Positions 28,336-37,254 of a stretch of DNA of 64,000 nucleotides are shown here, piece by piece (position 1 is the stretch's first letter; every line of letters begins with the position of its first letter). The stretch comes from Pseudomonas citri (GTDB taxonomy: Bacteria; Pseudomonadota; Gammaproteobacteria; Pseudomonadales; Pseudomonadaceae): positions 62,001-126,000 of the forward strand of contig NZ_JAODAB010000003.1 of assembly GCF_025336485.1 (NCBI RefSeq), read 5' to 3'. A program made the position numbers and the translations under genes. Below the pieces are notes generated by a model. It saw only the letters and a list, made by a program, of their open reading frames with translations, made no database searches and was not told the DNA's origin.

Positions 28336-29325
28336 TCAGGCTTTTGAGGCCAATGACTGCAGCGTACCAAAGCGCTTGTCCAGATTTCGACATACCGGAC
28401 ACAAGTCGCCGTTTTTCTCAAGATTACCCTCACCGACGGGGCAGCCGCCGGCCGCTGCCTTGGGAACCAGGTGATTGACTTGTCGCTCGTCTTGAATCTC
28501 GGCCTGCACCGGTGCGCGACCCAGCTTCGGCGTCAGATTCGCAACGACCTGGGCTTCGCTCGGTACATTGAAAACCCCTTGATAAGTGTCACGCAGGCTG
28601 TTCCAGGCACTTTTGTTCGCCTGCCGCTCCGCTGGCGTCACCGGTCGCCTGAAGACGTTGCAAGGCGCAGACGGAACGAGCCGGCTGCTGCAGGTGCAAG
28701 GAGGCGTCGCCGACTTGCGATTGGCCACGTCGCTCATCAACGTGGTGTATGTAGCAGCATGGGGGGCCACGTTGCCGGCGGAATCTTTCATGTACCAGTC
28801 ATCCATCGTCATCGGCTTGCCGGCTGAGTGACGAGGTCCGTTACAACAGGCGCATTTGTTAGGGCTTTCATCCTCCAGTTCGCCCCAACCCACCGCTTCA
28901 AGGTTCGGGTTGGGCACCCCTACGCCAGGCGCGCTGGCGTGATTGCTGGTGGTGATGTCGCAGTGTCGGCAAACGTACTTGCCCTCGACCTGAACGTCCA
29001 TCGACCAGGCCTGGAAATAGGTCTTGCCCGTAATCTGATGCGTGATCACCGACATTCCCCAGGCCCGGGTCGCCGCTTCGTCGCCGAGCATGGATGGCTG
29101 GTAATAGGACTGCTGAGACAACGCTGCTGGCTTGCGTTGCAGCATGACGGTCTTGGAGCCTTGTTTCAGCGTCGACGAGAAGGAGGTATCCGGATAAGGA
29201 ATCGGAATCGGCCCGGCAGGTGGCCCTGGCGGCGAAAGGCAGACATCGGGGAACGAGGCGACCACTTTGCCCATGCCGGCTTTTCCGGCGATCTCATTGC
29301 TGTTGGCATAAACCTCGTGGGACAT
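28336..29325 (-). CDS. DUF4150 (PAAR-like) protein with C-terminal His/Cys module
   Basis: The 329-residue protein begins with a PAAR-like DUF4150 domain (about 1-130: YANSNEIAGKAGMGK, then PPAGPIPIPYPDTS), the type that caps a VgrG spike in type VI secretion. Cysteine pairs follow in the middle (YVCRHC, KCACC). The last 51 residues hold His285 in VNHLVPK with Cys295, Cys309 and Cys312, which resembles a compact zinc-bound HNH-like nuclease toxin, though I cannot name the family. It starts 1 nt after the ketosynthase-like gene ends, with GGGAG 7 nt before the ATG. It is probably a secreted effector loaded with the help of the upstream DUF2169 adaptor. Confidence 0.8.
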   Translation of the reverse strand: MSHEVYANSNEIAGKAGMGKVVASFPDVCLSPPGPPAGPIPIPYPDTSFSSTLKQGSKTVMLQRKPAALSQQSYYQPSMLGDEAATRAWGMSVITHQITGKTYFQAWSMDVQVEGKYVCRHCDITTSNHASAPGVGVPNPNLEAVGWGELEDESPNKCACCNGPRHSAGKPMTMDDWYMKDSAGNVAPHAATYTTLMSDVANRKSATPPCTCSSRLVPSAPCNVFRRPVTPAERQANKSAWNSLRDTYQGVFNVPSEAQVVANLTPKLGRAPVQAEIQDERQVNHLVPKAAAGGCPVGEGNLEKNGDLCPVCRNLDKRFGTLQSLASKA

Positions 29326-29326
29326 G

Positions 29327-30358
29327 TCAGCGCTCCCTCACTGTGCCACTGATAACCACTGCCGCGCGCGCGCCGTTCGCGGATGAGCTGTGCACCAGCG
29401 CAATCGGACCCGGGGCATAGCCACGCGCAAACGCTTGCTCGATCCAAGCGAGTTGTATCGCCCCCAGTGCTGCTCCACAGTCACCGACGTAGCTCGCGGG
29501 GAGCCATAAGTCCTGGGTCGGGCGGGTTTGCTGCATCAGGCGGGACTGGACCAGAGCCAGGTCCTCGAACCCATAGGCTTCGCCCGACACATCGCTCAAG
29601 CGCCAAGCGATGTCGTGCATGGCGACGCCGGCTTGTGCGATGGCCGCTGCGACAGCCGTTGCCATTCCCAGGCCAAGCTGTGGATCGTCGTTGAGCACGG
29701 TGGCGGAATCGCTCCCAATGCCCACGCCACGAACGACCAAGGAAGCCGCGCTTATCGGTTGTCGACTGACGAGTAGCACCGCTGCGCCTTCACCCGGTAT
29801 CACTCCGTCTGAGCGTAGAGAGGTCTTGAGCCGGCCGCTCTGCTCCAACCAGAGCAGGCAACGGGGATCCGCGAGCGAATCCACGGCCACGATCAGGCAG
29901 GCGTCGCGGTCGGCCTGGTCCATGGCACTCCCTGCCAGACTCAACGCCTCAATGCTTGCAACATGCCCACGGGCCACATGGGCAGCACCTTTACGTTGCA
30001 GCTGCCAGCCTGATCGTGTCTCGACTTGCGTCACGATGCCGTCGATGCGCGAACCGGGTCTTTCCGGTTCGGACGTACAGAGAAGGAGCGGAAACTCGCC
30101 TAGATCCACACGCCCCGCCAACGTTGCACGGCTGTGATCAAGTACCTGAGCAAGCATCTCGACGAGCCTTGCACGCCCGTGGAGATCCTCCGCCACCGTG
30201 GGCACTCTCGCGCCGATGATCGGTTCCAGGCCCTCTTCGACCCACGGCAATTCATCGAAGCCGCTGATCCCTGCACGCATTGCCGCCGCGGCGGCCGCGG
30301 GTGACAGACCGACAGCGCAGACCAATCCCAGGCACGAAAGATAGACGGGCTGCATCAT
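29327..30358 (-). CDS. Degenerate beta-ketoacyl synthase-like protein of the T6SS accessory operon
   Basis: The 343-residue protein has the thiolase/ketosynthase fold pattern. The start MQPVYLSCLGLVCAVG matches the first strand and the glycine-rich end matches the last strand, but the catalytic Cys-His-His set is not apparent. The nucleophile position reads RGHVASIEAL (His132 where the cysteine is expected), the second histidine motif reads VGDCGAALGA (Asp293), and the C-terminal loop is SSSANGARAA. Such ketosynthase-like proteins are known as companions of DUF2169 and DUF4150 in T6SS islands. The gene overlaps the upstream DUF2169 gene by ATGA, and GGAGG lies 7 nt before the start, so the three genes are translationally coupled. 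A structural or chaperone role is more likely than catalysis. Confidence 0.8.
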   Translation of the reverse strand: MMQPVYLSCLGLVCAVGLSPAAAAAAMRAGISGFDELPWVEEGLEPIIGARVPTVAEDLHGRARLVEMLAQVLDHSRATLAGRVDLGEFPLLLCTSEPERPGSRIDGIVTQVETRSGWQLQRKGAAHVARGHVASIEALSLAGSAMDQADRDACLIVAVDSLADPRCLLWLEQSGRLKTSLRSDGVIPGEGAAVLLVSRQPISAASLVVRGVGIGSDSATVLNDDPQLGLGMATAVAAAIAQAGVAMHDIAWRLSDVSGEAYGFEDLALVQSRLMQQTRPTQDLWLPASYVGDCGAALGAIQLAWIEQAFARGYAPGPIALVHSSSANGARAAVVISGTVRER

Positions 30359-31488
30359 GTCTTCGCCTCCCGATGCCTGAATGAGGTGACCAGGTCAGCC
30401 AGGTTGGCGAAATGCGGTTTTCCGTGCAGGTCGGTATAACGGCGCTTACCGATCTGTATTTCACGCAATTGCGCCAGTTTGCGAGGCAGTGGTACCGATG
30501 TCCTGCCAAGCAATGTAAGCCGGACACAACCGGGCTCGAGAATAACGGTGTCGGCATTGATGACTGCCTGTACCTGGCGATTTTCGAAGCGAAAGGTCAC
30601 CGGAATGTCGAAGGCCGGCGTCTGTGCGACGAACGCTCCACCCGCACTCATGTTGATGCAGGTGAAGCGTGTACCAGCCTCCAGACGATCCAACTGTTGG
30701 TCGAGCGGCGCTGCCTGGAAATAGCGCGTGTCGAAGTTTTCCGGCAGAAAGGGGCGGCGTGTCTCGAACCAGTGCCGGTCGTATGTCCCGGCGAAACCGA
30801 CACGCGGCTGCCAGCCCCGGCCGACGGGCGCAAAACCGATGGGTTGCGGCTTATCCGTCCAAGCACTCATCAGATCGCCGTGGCGCTCCACGTTTGGCAG
30901 CCTCGTGTTGAGGATGCTGTCGTCTCGGTCATTGAGATGGAAGCCAACGCCGGTGACATTACGAAGATCGCTGCCACGTTTTTTTTCGTCGTCATGGGAT
31001 TGATCGCTGCCACCAAAGGCACGATCCCAGGAAAGCGGTATCGAGGTGAAGGGCGACGGCGGCGACGCGATGATGCCGGTGACACCAAGCGTCCAAACGC
31101 GGTCACCGCTCACCACTGCAACCTTGTGAATACCAGCCCCCGCGAAGCCGACCTGTAGCCGGGTCACGGGGTCGCCGTTTGGAGAAACGGCCAGGGCGTG
31201 GACCAGCACATCAACCCGTGGCTTCACTGGGGCAAAGTCCGTCTCGAAACGGACCGATGTGGTACCTGGATCGCCGTGATGCTGATCGCAATAGACAAAG
31301 GGGGCTTGCTCCAATGCAGGCACGCAGCGGCCCTGATCTTCAACATCAAAGGTCGCCCTGACAACCACAACGCAGTGTTTCTGTCCGCTCTTATCTGTTG
31401 AAACAAAGCGTTCGGCGAGAAACGGGGTGGTGTTGCTGGTGATCTGCATGTGCGTGTCTGGCGACTCGTGCACAACGCCTGGCAGCAT
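30355..31488 (-). CDS. DUF2169 domain protein, putative T6SS effector adaptor
   Basis: The 377-residue protein is a typical DUF2169 member: an opening like ITSNTTPFLAERF, the strand VVVVRATFDV, and the core IPLSWDRAFGGSD. In type VI secretion islands DUF2169 proteins lie beside PAAR-like effectors and VgrG and are thought to help load effectors. Here it heads a minus-strand operon with the ketosynthase-like and DUF4150 genes. The ATG at 31488 has a weak AGGG upstream. An internal ATG at 31449 would give an N-terminus closer to most family members, so the first 13 residues are uncertain. Confidence 0.82.
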   Translation of the reverse strand: MLPGVVHESPDTHMQITSNTTPFLAERFVSTDKSGQKHCVVVVRATFDVEDQGRCVPALEQAPFVYCDQHHGDPGTTSVRFETDFAPVKPRVDVLVHALAVSPNGDPVTRLQVGFAGAGIHKVAVVSGDRVWTLGVTGIIASPPSPFTSIPLSWDRAFGGSDQSHDDEKKRGSDLRNVTGVGFHLNDRDDSILNTRLPNVERHGDLMSAWTDKPQPIGFAPVGRGWQPRVGFAGTYDRHWFETRRPFLPENFDTRYFQAAPLDQQLDRLEAGTRFTCINMSAGGAFVAQTPAFDIPVTFRFENRQVQAVINADTVILEPGCVRLTLLGRTSVPLPRKLAQLREIQIGKRRYTDLHGKPHFANLADLVTSFRHREAKT

Positions 31489-31632
31489 AAGAACCCTGTG
31501 CCGTGGCGCTACGAGCCCGCGCCTCCTTTTTTGTGGTGCACATTCCCTCTGGTTGTTTTGAACGATAGCACGCGGCTGGCTTTGCGCTTTGCCCGAGTCG
31601 TTGGCGATGAGGCGTCAGTGAGGTAAGGCGAT

Positions 31633-32877
31633 TCACCGAATTGCCCCCATTAACCTCAATGCCTCGATAAGCCCAGCCGAAGCGCCGTACAGCGGTACAT
31701 GGCCACGCATGAGTACCTGGGTGCTTCGGCGATAAGCCGCTGCTTCAATCTCGATGCGCTCGCCCACGCGCTTGGCGGTGACGGTTGCGTCCAGCTTGCC
31801 GGCCGGGTTCTCGATGCTCACTTCGATATCGGAATACTCCGTTGAAAGCGCTGCAACTGCACTCGCCACCTGGTTCGCAACGCTGCCTGGCAGCAAACAC
31901 GCCGCCGCAAGACAGCAACCGCCCGAAACCGCCATGGAGGCATGTCCTGTTTGGGGAGTGAAGTATCGCACCGAAACATTGCCTCCATCGCTCGGCGCGC
32001 CGACGATGCAAGCCTTCGGGATGGTTTCGCTCCGCTCGATCTCCGCTCGGGTCATCAGCACGCCATCGCGACGGCGAAGCTGCATCTTGAGCCCCGCCGC
32101 AACCCAGACCTTGCGAAGTTCAGCCATGAACGCTGTATCGCTTTCAAGATCGGCGATCGGCTCATGAGCCGTCTTGCCGAAGCTCGAGGCCTTGACGATC
32201 ACCATGGGTACCGCGACATTCACGCAGGAAACCTCATGCCCTTCAACGATATCGACCACGGCGCCGGTCGGGAGCAGCGCGCCAGTCTTGTTTCCTACCG
32301 GGGACTGCAAGAAAAGATCGACCTTGGGAAATGCCCCGAGCACGCCGGGGATCTCGGCAAGGGAAAACCGCCCATCTTCCTCGCGAAACATCCGGCTGAT
32401 GGTGATGACTCCGGTGTTGGTGTTGTGGATTTCGATTTCACAAACACCGCTTGCAGGAGGTTCGATCATTCCACTGTCGACCGCCCAGAGCGGCAATGCC
32501 GCGGACATATTCCCGCAGTTCACGCTCCAGTCGATCTCGCCGTGGCCACTGGCAAGTTGCGCGAGCGTGCTGACGATCCGGCGCCCGCCCGGCGTGTGCT
32601 CGATGTCCGCCAGGAACACTTTGTTGCTCGTGGCGGGCCCCCGTCCAAGCCCGGATATCTGCCGATTCCCTGGCGCCTGCCCTGTCTGGGGCACGCCCAT
32701 CAGGTGTCGGAGCAGCTCTGCGCGAAGCTTCTCGTCACTGGGAACCAGAGGCTCCCAGATCACCACCCCCGTGGAAGTACCCCCTCGCATGTGATGCACA
32801 GGAAACTCCAGGACGCCATGTCTGAACCGACAACGGAGGTCCTTGTGGTCAACCTCAGCACTTTTGGATTCGTACAT
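31633..32877 (-). CDS. PrpF-family isomerase/tautomerase
   Basis: The 414-residue protein belongs to the PrpF family (2-methylaconitate cis-trans isomerase, 4-oxalomesaconate tautomerase and relatives), with the diaminopimelate-epimerase-like double fold. Family marks are MRGGTSTG near the start, GPATSNKVFL, NCGNMSAALP and the C-terminal half beginning near SVRYFTPQTGHAS. I start at the ATG at 32877 because GGAG lies 7 nt upstream; the open frame extends about 35 codons further without a site. No prpB/C/D or gallate-pathway gene is adjacent, so the substrate is unknown. It sits inside the T6SS accessory island between the DUF2169 operon and vgrG, where it does not fit functionally. Confidence 0.85.
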   Translation of the reverse strand: MYESKSAEVDHKDLRCRFRHGVLEFPVHHMRGGTSTGVVIWEPLVPSDEKLRAELLRHLMGVPQTGQAPGNRQISGLGRGPATSNKVFLADIEHTPGGRRIVSTLAQLASGHGEIDWSVNCGNMSAALPLWAVDSGMIEPPASGVCEIEIHNTNTGVITISRMFREEDGRFSLAEIPGVLGAFPKVDLFLQSPVGNKTGALLPTGAVVDIVEGHEVSCVNVAVPMVIVKASSFGKTAHEPIADLESDTAFMAELRKVWVAAGLKMQLRRRDGVLMTRAEIERSETIPKACIVGAPSDGGNVSVRYFTPQTGHASMAVSGGCCLAAACLLPGSVANQVASAVAALSTEYSDIEVSIENPAGKLDATVTAKRVGERIEIEAAAYRRSTQVLMRGHVPLYGASAGLIEALRLMGAIR

Positions 32878-33157
32878 AAGTGACTCCGATTGGTGGACAG
32901 GGGCAATGATTCTACCCTTAGCGAGGGCGCACCAGCTTTCAGAACACATGAAATGGCCGAACACATCAACAACACCCTCCATTCCCGTCTACGCTTGCTG
33001 AACGAGCCACTAAAACGCCGGACAACCCTGATCCGCAGGAAACGGATTGGACTGCGTGCGAATAGACCGATATGGAGATCCTCCTGTGGTGGATGGACAG
33101 CGGCATGCATTCAAGACGGCCCACTGATGCCCGAACCCGAGCCAGAGGACACCGTTG

Positions 33158-35395
33158 ATGGCAATTACCCAAAGCAACCGCTTGGTACAGGTCGACAGCC
33201 CCCTCGGCGGCGATGTCCTGTTGCTGCAAGGCATGGACGGCAGCGAAGAGCTGGGGCGGTTGTTTCACTACGAGTTGGACCTCACCTCCGAAGACCGGGC
33301 GATCACCTTCGATCAATTGCTGGGCAAGCCGATGGGGCTGACCCTGGAGCTGCACGACGGCGGCAAACGCTATTTCCACGGCATCGCCAGCAGTTGTCGG
33401 CAGTTGACCGGTCATGGTCAGTTCGCCGGTTACCGCGTCAGCCTGCGGCCCTGGCTCTGGCTGCTGACACGGACCTCGGACTGTCGGATCTTCCAGAACA
33501 AGACGGTGCCGGACATCATCCAGCAGGTATTTCGCGACCTGGGTTTCTCCGATTTCGAGGACAACCTGAGCGGCAGCTACCGCGAGTGGGAATATTGCGT
33601 GCAGTACCGCGAGACCAGCTTCGACTTCGTCAGCCGGTTGATGGAGCAAGAAGGCATCTATTACTACTTTCGCCATGAAAAAGAACGCCATGTGCTGGTG
33701 CTGGCCGACGCCTATGGCGCCCACACCTCGGCGGCGAACTACGAATCGGTGCCCTTCTATCCGCCCGATCGGCAAATGCGCGAGCGCGATCATTTCTACG
33801 ACTGGCAACTGGCGCGGGAAGTCCAACCCGGTTCGCTGGCGCTGAACGACTACGATTTCCAGCGCCCGCGTGCCAGCCTGGAGGTGCGCTCCAGCGTCTC
33901 GCGCGAGCACAGCAATAGCGACCACCCGCTCTACGACTATCCCGGTGAATACGTCCAGAGCAGCGATGGCGAGCACTATGCGCGCACGCGCATCGAAGCG
34001 ATCCACAGCCAGTTCGAACGTGTACAGTTGCGTGGCCGCGCCCGTGGGCTGGGCTGCGGCCACCTGTTCAACCTGACCGGCTACGACCGTGGCGACCAGA
34101 ACCGCGAATACCTGGTGGTGACAGCCCGTTATCAGATTCGCCAGGATCGCTACGAAACAGGGCAGGAAAGCGGGCAATCGGAGCAGGTCGAACAGTTCAC
34201 CAGTGAGCTGGACTGCATGGACGCCCGGCAAGTGTTCCGTCCCCTGCCGCTGACGCCCATGCCCATCGTCCGCGGGCCCCAGACCGCCGTGGTGGTGGGC
34301 CCCAGTGGCGAGGAAATCTGGACCGACCAGCATGGCCGGGTCAAGGTGCACTTTCATTGGGATCGCCATGACCAATCCAACGAAAACAGCTCCTGCTGGA
34401 TACGCGTGTCCCAGGCCTGGGCCGGCAAGAACTGGGGCGCCGTGCAGATCCCGCGGATCGGCCAGGAGGTGATCGTCGGCTTCCTCGAAGGCGATCCGGA
34501 CCGGCCGATCATCACCGGCCGCGTCTACAACGCCGAACAGACCGTGCCCTACGCGCTGCCGGCCAATGCCACCCAGAGCGGGGTGAAAAGCCGCTCAAGC
34601 AAGGGGGGCTCCCCGGCCAACTTCAATGAAATCCGCATGGAGGACAAGAAAGGCGCCGAACAGCTATTTATCCACGCCGAGAAAAACCAGGACATCGAGG
34701 TCGAGAACGACGAGACCCACTGGGTCGGCCACGACCGTCGCAAAACCATCGATAACGACGAGACCGTACACGTCAAGCACGACCGCACCGAAACCGTCGA
34801 TAACAACGAAACCATCACCATCGGTGTGGATCGCAAGGAAAAGGTCGGCAACAACGAAACCATCTCCGTCGGCGTAAACCGCACCGAGGATGTCGGCAGC
34901 AACGAAAAAATCACCATCGGCGCCAATCGCACCGAGAGCGTGGGCAGCAACGAGACCATCACCATTGGAGCGGACCGGACGGAAAAGGTCGGCGCCAACG
35001 AACGCATCAGCATTGCCAGCAACCGCAACGAGGACGTCGGCGGCAACGAGACCATCGGCATCTCGGGCAACCGCAACGAAACGGTCCAGGGCAATGAAGG
35101 CATCGAGATCAACGGTAACCAGAACACCCAGATCGGCCAAAGCGAGTCCCGCGACGTCGGCCAGAACCGTTCCAGCAACATCAAGCAGAACGACAGCCTG
35201 GACGTCGGCAAGCACTTTTCCCTCACCGCTGGCGACTCCATCACCCTGACCACAGGTGCGGCCAGCATCACCATGAAAAAGGACGGCACCATCACGATCA
35301 GCGGCAAGAACATCACCGTCGACGGCTCCGGCGCGATCAAGATCGAGGCCAATCGGAACGTGGTCGTCAAAGGCCAGAAGATCCTGCAGAACTAG
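33158..35395 (+). CDS. vgrG: Type VI secretion tip protein VgrG
   Basis: This 745-residue spike protein has the gp27-like part at about 15-370 (LGRLFHYELDL, then YCVQYRETSFDFVSRLMEQEGIYYYF), the gp5-type OB fold at about 370-470 (WTDQHGRVKVHFHWDR, then WAGKNWGAVQIPRIGQEV), and a C-terminal needle. The needle contains about eight 16-residue repeats with NETI cores from about residue 545 to 675 and ends with the usual KNITVDGSGAIKIEA segment. No extra effector domain follows. AGAGGA at 33144-33149 is 8 nt before the ATG, so the TTG one codon upstream is unlikely. Two T6SS-associated genes follow on the same strand. Confidence 0.95.
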   Translation: MAITQSNRLVQVDSPLGGDVLLLQGMDGSEELGRLFHYELDLTSEDRAITFDQLLGKPMGLTLELHDGGKRYFHGIASSCRQLTGHGQFAGYRVSLRPWLWLLTRTSDCRIFQNKTVPDIIQQVFRDLGFSDFEDNLSGSYREWEYCVQYRETSFDFVSRLMEQEGIYYYFRHEKERHVLVLADAYGAHTSAANYESVPFYPPDRQMRERDHFYDWQLAREVQPGSLALNDYDFQRPRASLEVRSSVSREHSNSDHPLYDYPGEYVQSSDGEHYARTRIEAIHSQFERVQLRGRARGLGCGHLFNLTGYDRGDQNREYLVVTARYQIRQDRYETGQESGQSEQVEQFTSELDCMDARQVFRPLPLTPMPIVRGPQTAVVVGPSGEEIWTDQHGRVKVHFHWDRHDQSNENSSCWIRVSQAWAGKNWGAVQIPRIGQEVIVGFLEGDPDRPIITGRVYNAEQTVPYALPANATQSGVKSRSSKGGSPANFNEIRMEDKKGAEQLFIHAEKNQDIEVENDETHWVGHDRRKTIDNDETVHVKHDRTETVDNNETITIGVDRKEKVGNNETISVGVNRTEDVGSNEKITIGANRTESVGSNETITIGADRTEKVGANERISIASNRNEDVGGNETIGISGNRNETVQGNEGIEINGNQNTQIGQSESRDVGQNRSSNIKQNDSLDVGKHFSLTAGDSITLTTGAASITMKKDGTITISGKNITVDGSGAIKIEANRNVVVKGQKILQN
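34791..35175 (+). repeat. 48-nt tandem coding repeats in the VgrG needle
   Basis: About eight degenerate 48-nt units encode 16-residue repeats of the form E-x-V-x-x-N-E-x-I-x-I-G-x-x-R-x. They correspond to turns of the triple-stranded beta-helix of the gp5-like needle. Copy boundaries are approximate. Confidence 0.75.
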
Positions 35396-35411
35396 CCATG
35401 GAGTGTGTGTC

Positions 35412-35864
35412 ATGACCGTCTCATCCCCGCCGCCCGCCTCCTCCACACCCACTCGCCTGGAGGGCGTTGTCATCGGTGTGCTGCTGGATGTGCCCGAGGC
35501 GGATGCGCCAGTGGTGGGTTTTCCCGGTTGCCCCGGCGACACAGGCCTTGCGGCGCGCACCACCACGCCGTTGAGCCGCGAGGACATTGGCGCCCAGGTT
35601 GCGCTGATGTTCGAAGCCGGCGACCCGGCCCGGCCGCTGGTGATCGGTCGCATCCAGCGTCTGCCACAAACCGCGGGCCCCGTCGTCGCTCACCTGGATG
35701 GCGAACGGCTGGAGTTCAGCGCGGAACGGGAAATCGTCCTGCGCTGCGGCAAGGCGAGCATCACCCTCACCCGCGAAGGCAAGGTGCTGATCCGAGGGGC
35801 CTACTTGTCGAGCCGCTCATCGGGGGTGAACCGCATCAAGGGTGGTTCGGTGCAGATCAATTGA
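35412..35864 (+). CDS. DUF6484 domain protein, T6SS-associated
   Basis: The 150-residue protein matches the DUF6484 pattern: GVVIGVLLDV near the start, then RTTTPLSREDIGAQVALMFE and PLVIGRIQ, then a short beta segment FSAEREIVLRCGKASI that resembles the tip of a VgrG needle. It starts 16 nt after the vgrG stop, with GGAG 8 nt before the ATG at 35412, and is therefore in the vgrG operon. DUF6484 proteins are usually found beside vgrG; a role in binding the spike or its cargo is inferred from that. Confidence 0.8.
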   Translation: MTVSSPPPASSTPTRLEGVVIGVLLDVPEADAPVVGFPGCPGDTGLAARTTTPLSREDIGAQVALMFEAGDPARPLVIGRIQRLPQTAGPVVAHLDGERLEFSAEREIVLRCGKASITLTREGKVLIRGAYLSSRSSGVNRIKGGSVQIN

Positions 35865-35893
35865 GACCGTCTCCGTAACAAGACAGGACCGCC

Positions 35894-37150
35894 ATGCCCC
35901 CCCTCTCGTCAATAATCGAGCAACACGCCGAAGAAGCCTGCTTCCTCATCCTGCTTCACGATAACGCCGTGCGTGGGCCCCACTACGACCTCGATGACCT
36001 CGGCAAACTGGACGAACGCATCGACGCCCATCTGGACGGCTTGCGTATCGCCGGCCCGGTGGGCCTGGAGATCCTGCTCGCGCAGCTTGGTCCCCATACC
36101 GTCGGCGAGATGTTCGCCAGCGCGGTACTGGCTTTCGAAACGGCAGATGCAAAGGTCTTGTCGCGACTCAGCGGACATCTGCGAAACGCCATCGAAACGG
36201 AGCGTGGTTATCTGATGGCCTTGGGTTGGCTAGACTGGGAACGGGTATCGCCCTGGATCGACCTGATGCTCGCCTCCCCCGAACCGCTGTTCCGTCGCCT
36301 GGGCCTGGCCGCCTGCGGCATGCATCGCCGGGACCCAGGCCCCGTCCTGCTGACCGAACTGTCCCATGCCGATCCCAGTGTGCTGGCACGGGCGGCCCGC
36401 ACGGCCGGTGAAGTACGCCGACATGACCTGCTGTCGGCCATCGCCGCACATCGCCTACATGCAGACCCGAGCACACGTTTCTGGGCCAACTGGGCGATCG
36501 CGCAGATGGGCGACGGGCCCGCCCTGGAGCTGCTGCGCCCGTTCGCAGAACGACCGGGGGTGTTCCAGTACCGCGCGCTCTGTGTCTTATTGGCCTGGCA
36601 ACCCCGCGAATATAGCGTCGCCTGGATCCGCCAACTGATCCAGGCCCCCACCGGGCGACGCATTGGCATCCAGGCCATCGGGCTACTCGGCGATCCTGTC
36701 AGCGTGCCGTGGCTGATCCAGCAGATGAGCGACCTGCCCTATGCCCGCGTCGCCGGCGAAGCCTTCAGCCTCATGACTGGCACAGACCTGGCGCTGCTGG
36801 ACCTGGAACTTCAGGACCTGCCGGATTTCGATGCCGGCCCGAGCGATGACCCACAAGATCCCAACGTCGCCATGGACCCTGATGAAAACCTGCCTTGGCC
36901 CGATCCGCAATCAATCGAACAATGGTGGCAAGCCAACGGCGGACAATGCCAGGTGGGAACGTGTTATCGGTTGGGATTGGCGCACAGCGAACACAGCTTT
37001 CAGCAAATCCTTGCCCAGGGCCAGCAACGCCAACGCATCGCCGCCGCTTGCGGCCTCGCCCGCTTTCGGCCGCACGATGTGCTGTTTCCCACCAGCGCGC
37101 CAGCGTGGCGGCAAAAGGGGTTGTTGGGAAAGCTGCAAAACCAGGCTTGA
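35894..37150 (+). CDS. TIGR02270-family protein, T6SS-associated HEAT-type
   Basis: The 418-residue protein resembles the TIGR02270 family: the opening IIEQHAEEACFLILLHDNAV, then LDERIDAHLDGLRIAG, then helical HEAT-like repeats such as LLTELSHADPSVLARAARTAG. The family occurs near VgrG and DUF4150/DUF2169 genes. It lies 29 nt after DUF6484 and closes the vgrG operon. The HEAT-like build suits a protein-binding job such as adaptor or immunity, which I infer rather than see. Confidence 0.82.
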   Translation: MPPLSSIIEQHAEEACFLILLHDNAVRGPHYDLDDLGKLDERIDAHLDGLRIAGPVGLEILLAQLGPHTVGEMFASAVLAFETADAKVLSRLSGHLRNAIETERGYLMALGWLDWERVSPWIDLMLASPEPLFRRLGLAACGMHRRDPGPVLLTELSHADPSVLARAARTAGEVRRHDLLSAIAAHRLHADPSTRFWANWAIAQMGDGPALELLRPFAERPGVFQYRALCVLLAWQPREYSVAWIRQLIQAPTGRRIGIQAIGLLGDPVSVPWLIQQMSDLPYARVAGEAFSLMTGTDLALLDLELQDLPDFDAGPSDDPQDPNVAMDPDENLPWPDPQSIEQWWQANGGQCQVGTCYRLGLAHSEHSFQQILAQGQQRQRIAAACGLARFRPHDVLFPTSAPAWRQKGLLGKLQNQA

Positions 37151-37254
37151 GCGAGCCTGTCTGTTTCAGACCAATACCCTGTGATTTCAGGCAAGCTTTT
37201 ACCCCGCCAATTGCCCGATAATGCCCCCCTGCCCCAACCAGGTAACCGTCCTCG

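Noticed and set aside
34740..35190. Possible CRISPR array
   Set aside because: The regular 48-nt spacing is coding repeat of the VgrG needle; units are adjacent without spacers and no cas gene is present.
34664..35653. 329-codon repetitive frame opposite vgrG
   Set aside because: Its repeats (VADVLVAVAG-like) are only the complement of the VgrG needle repeats.
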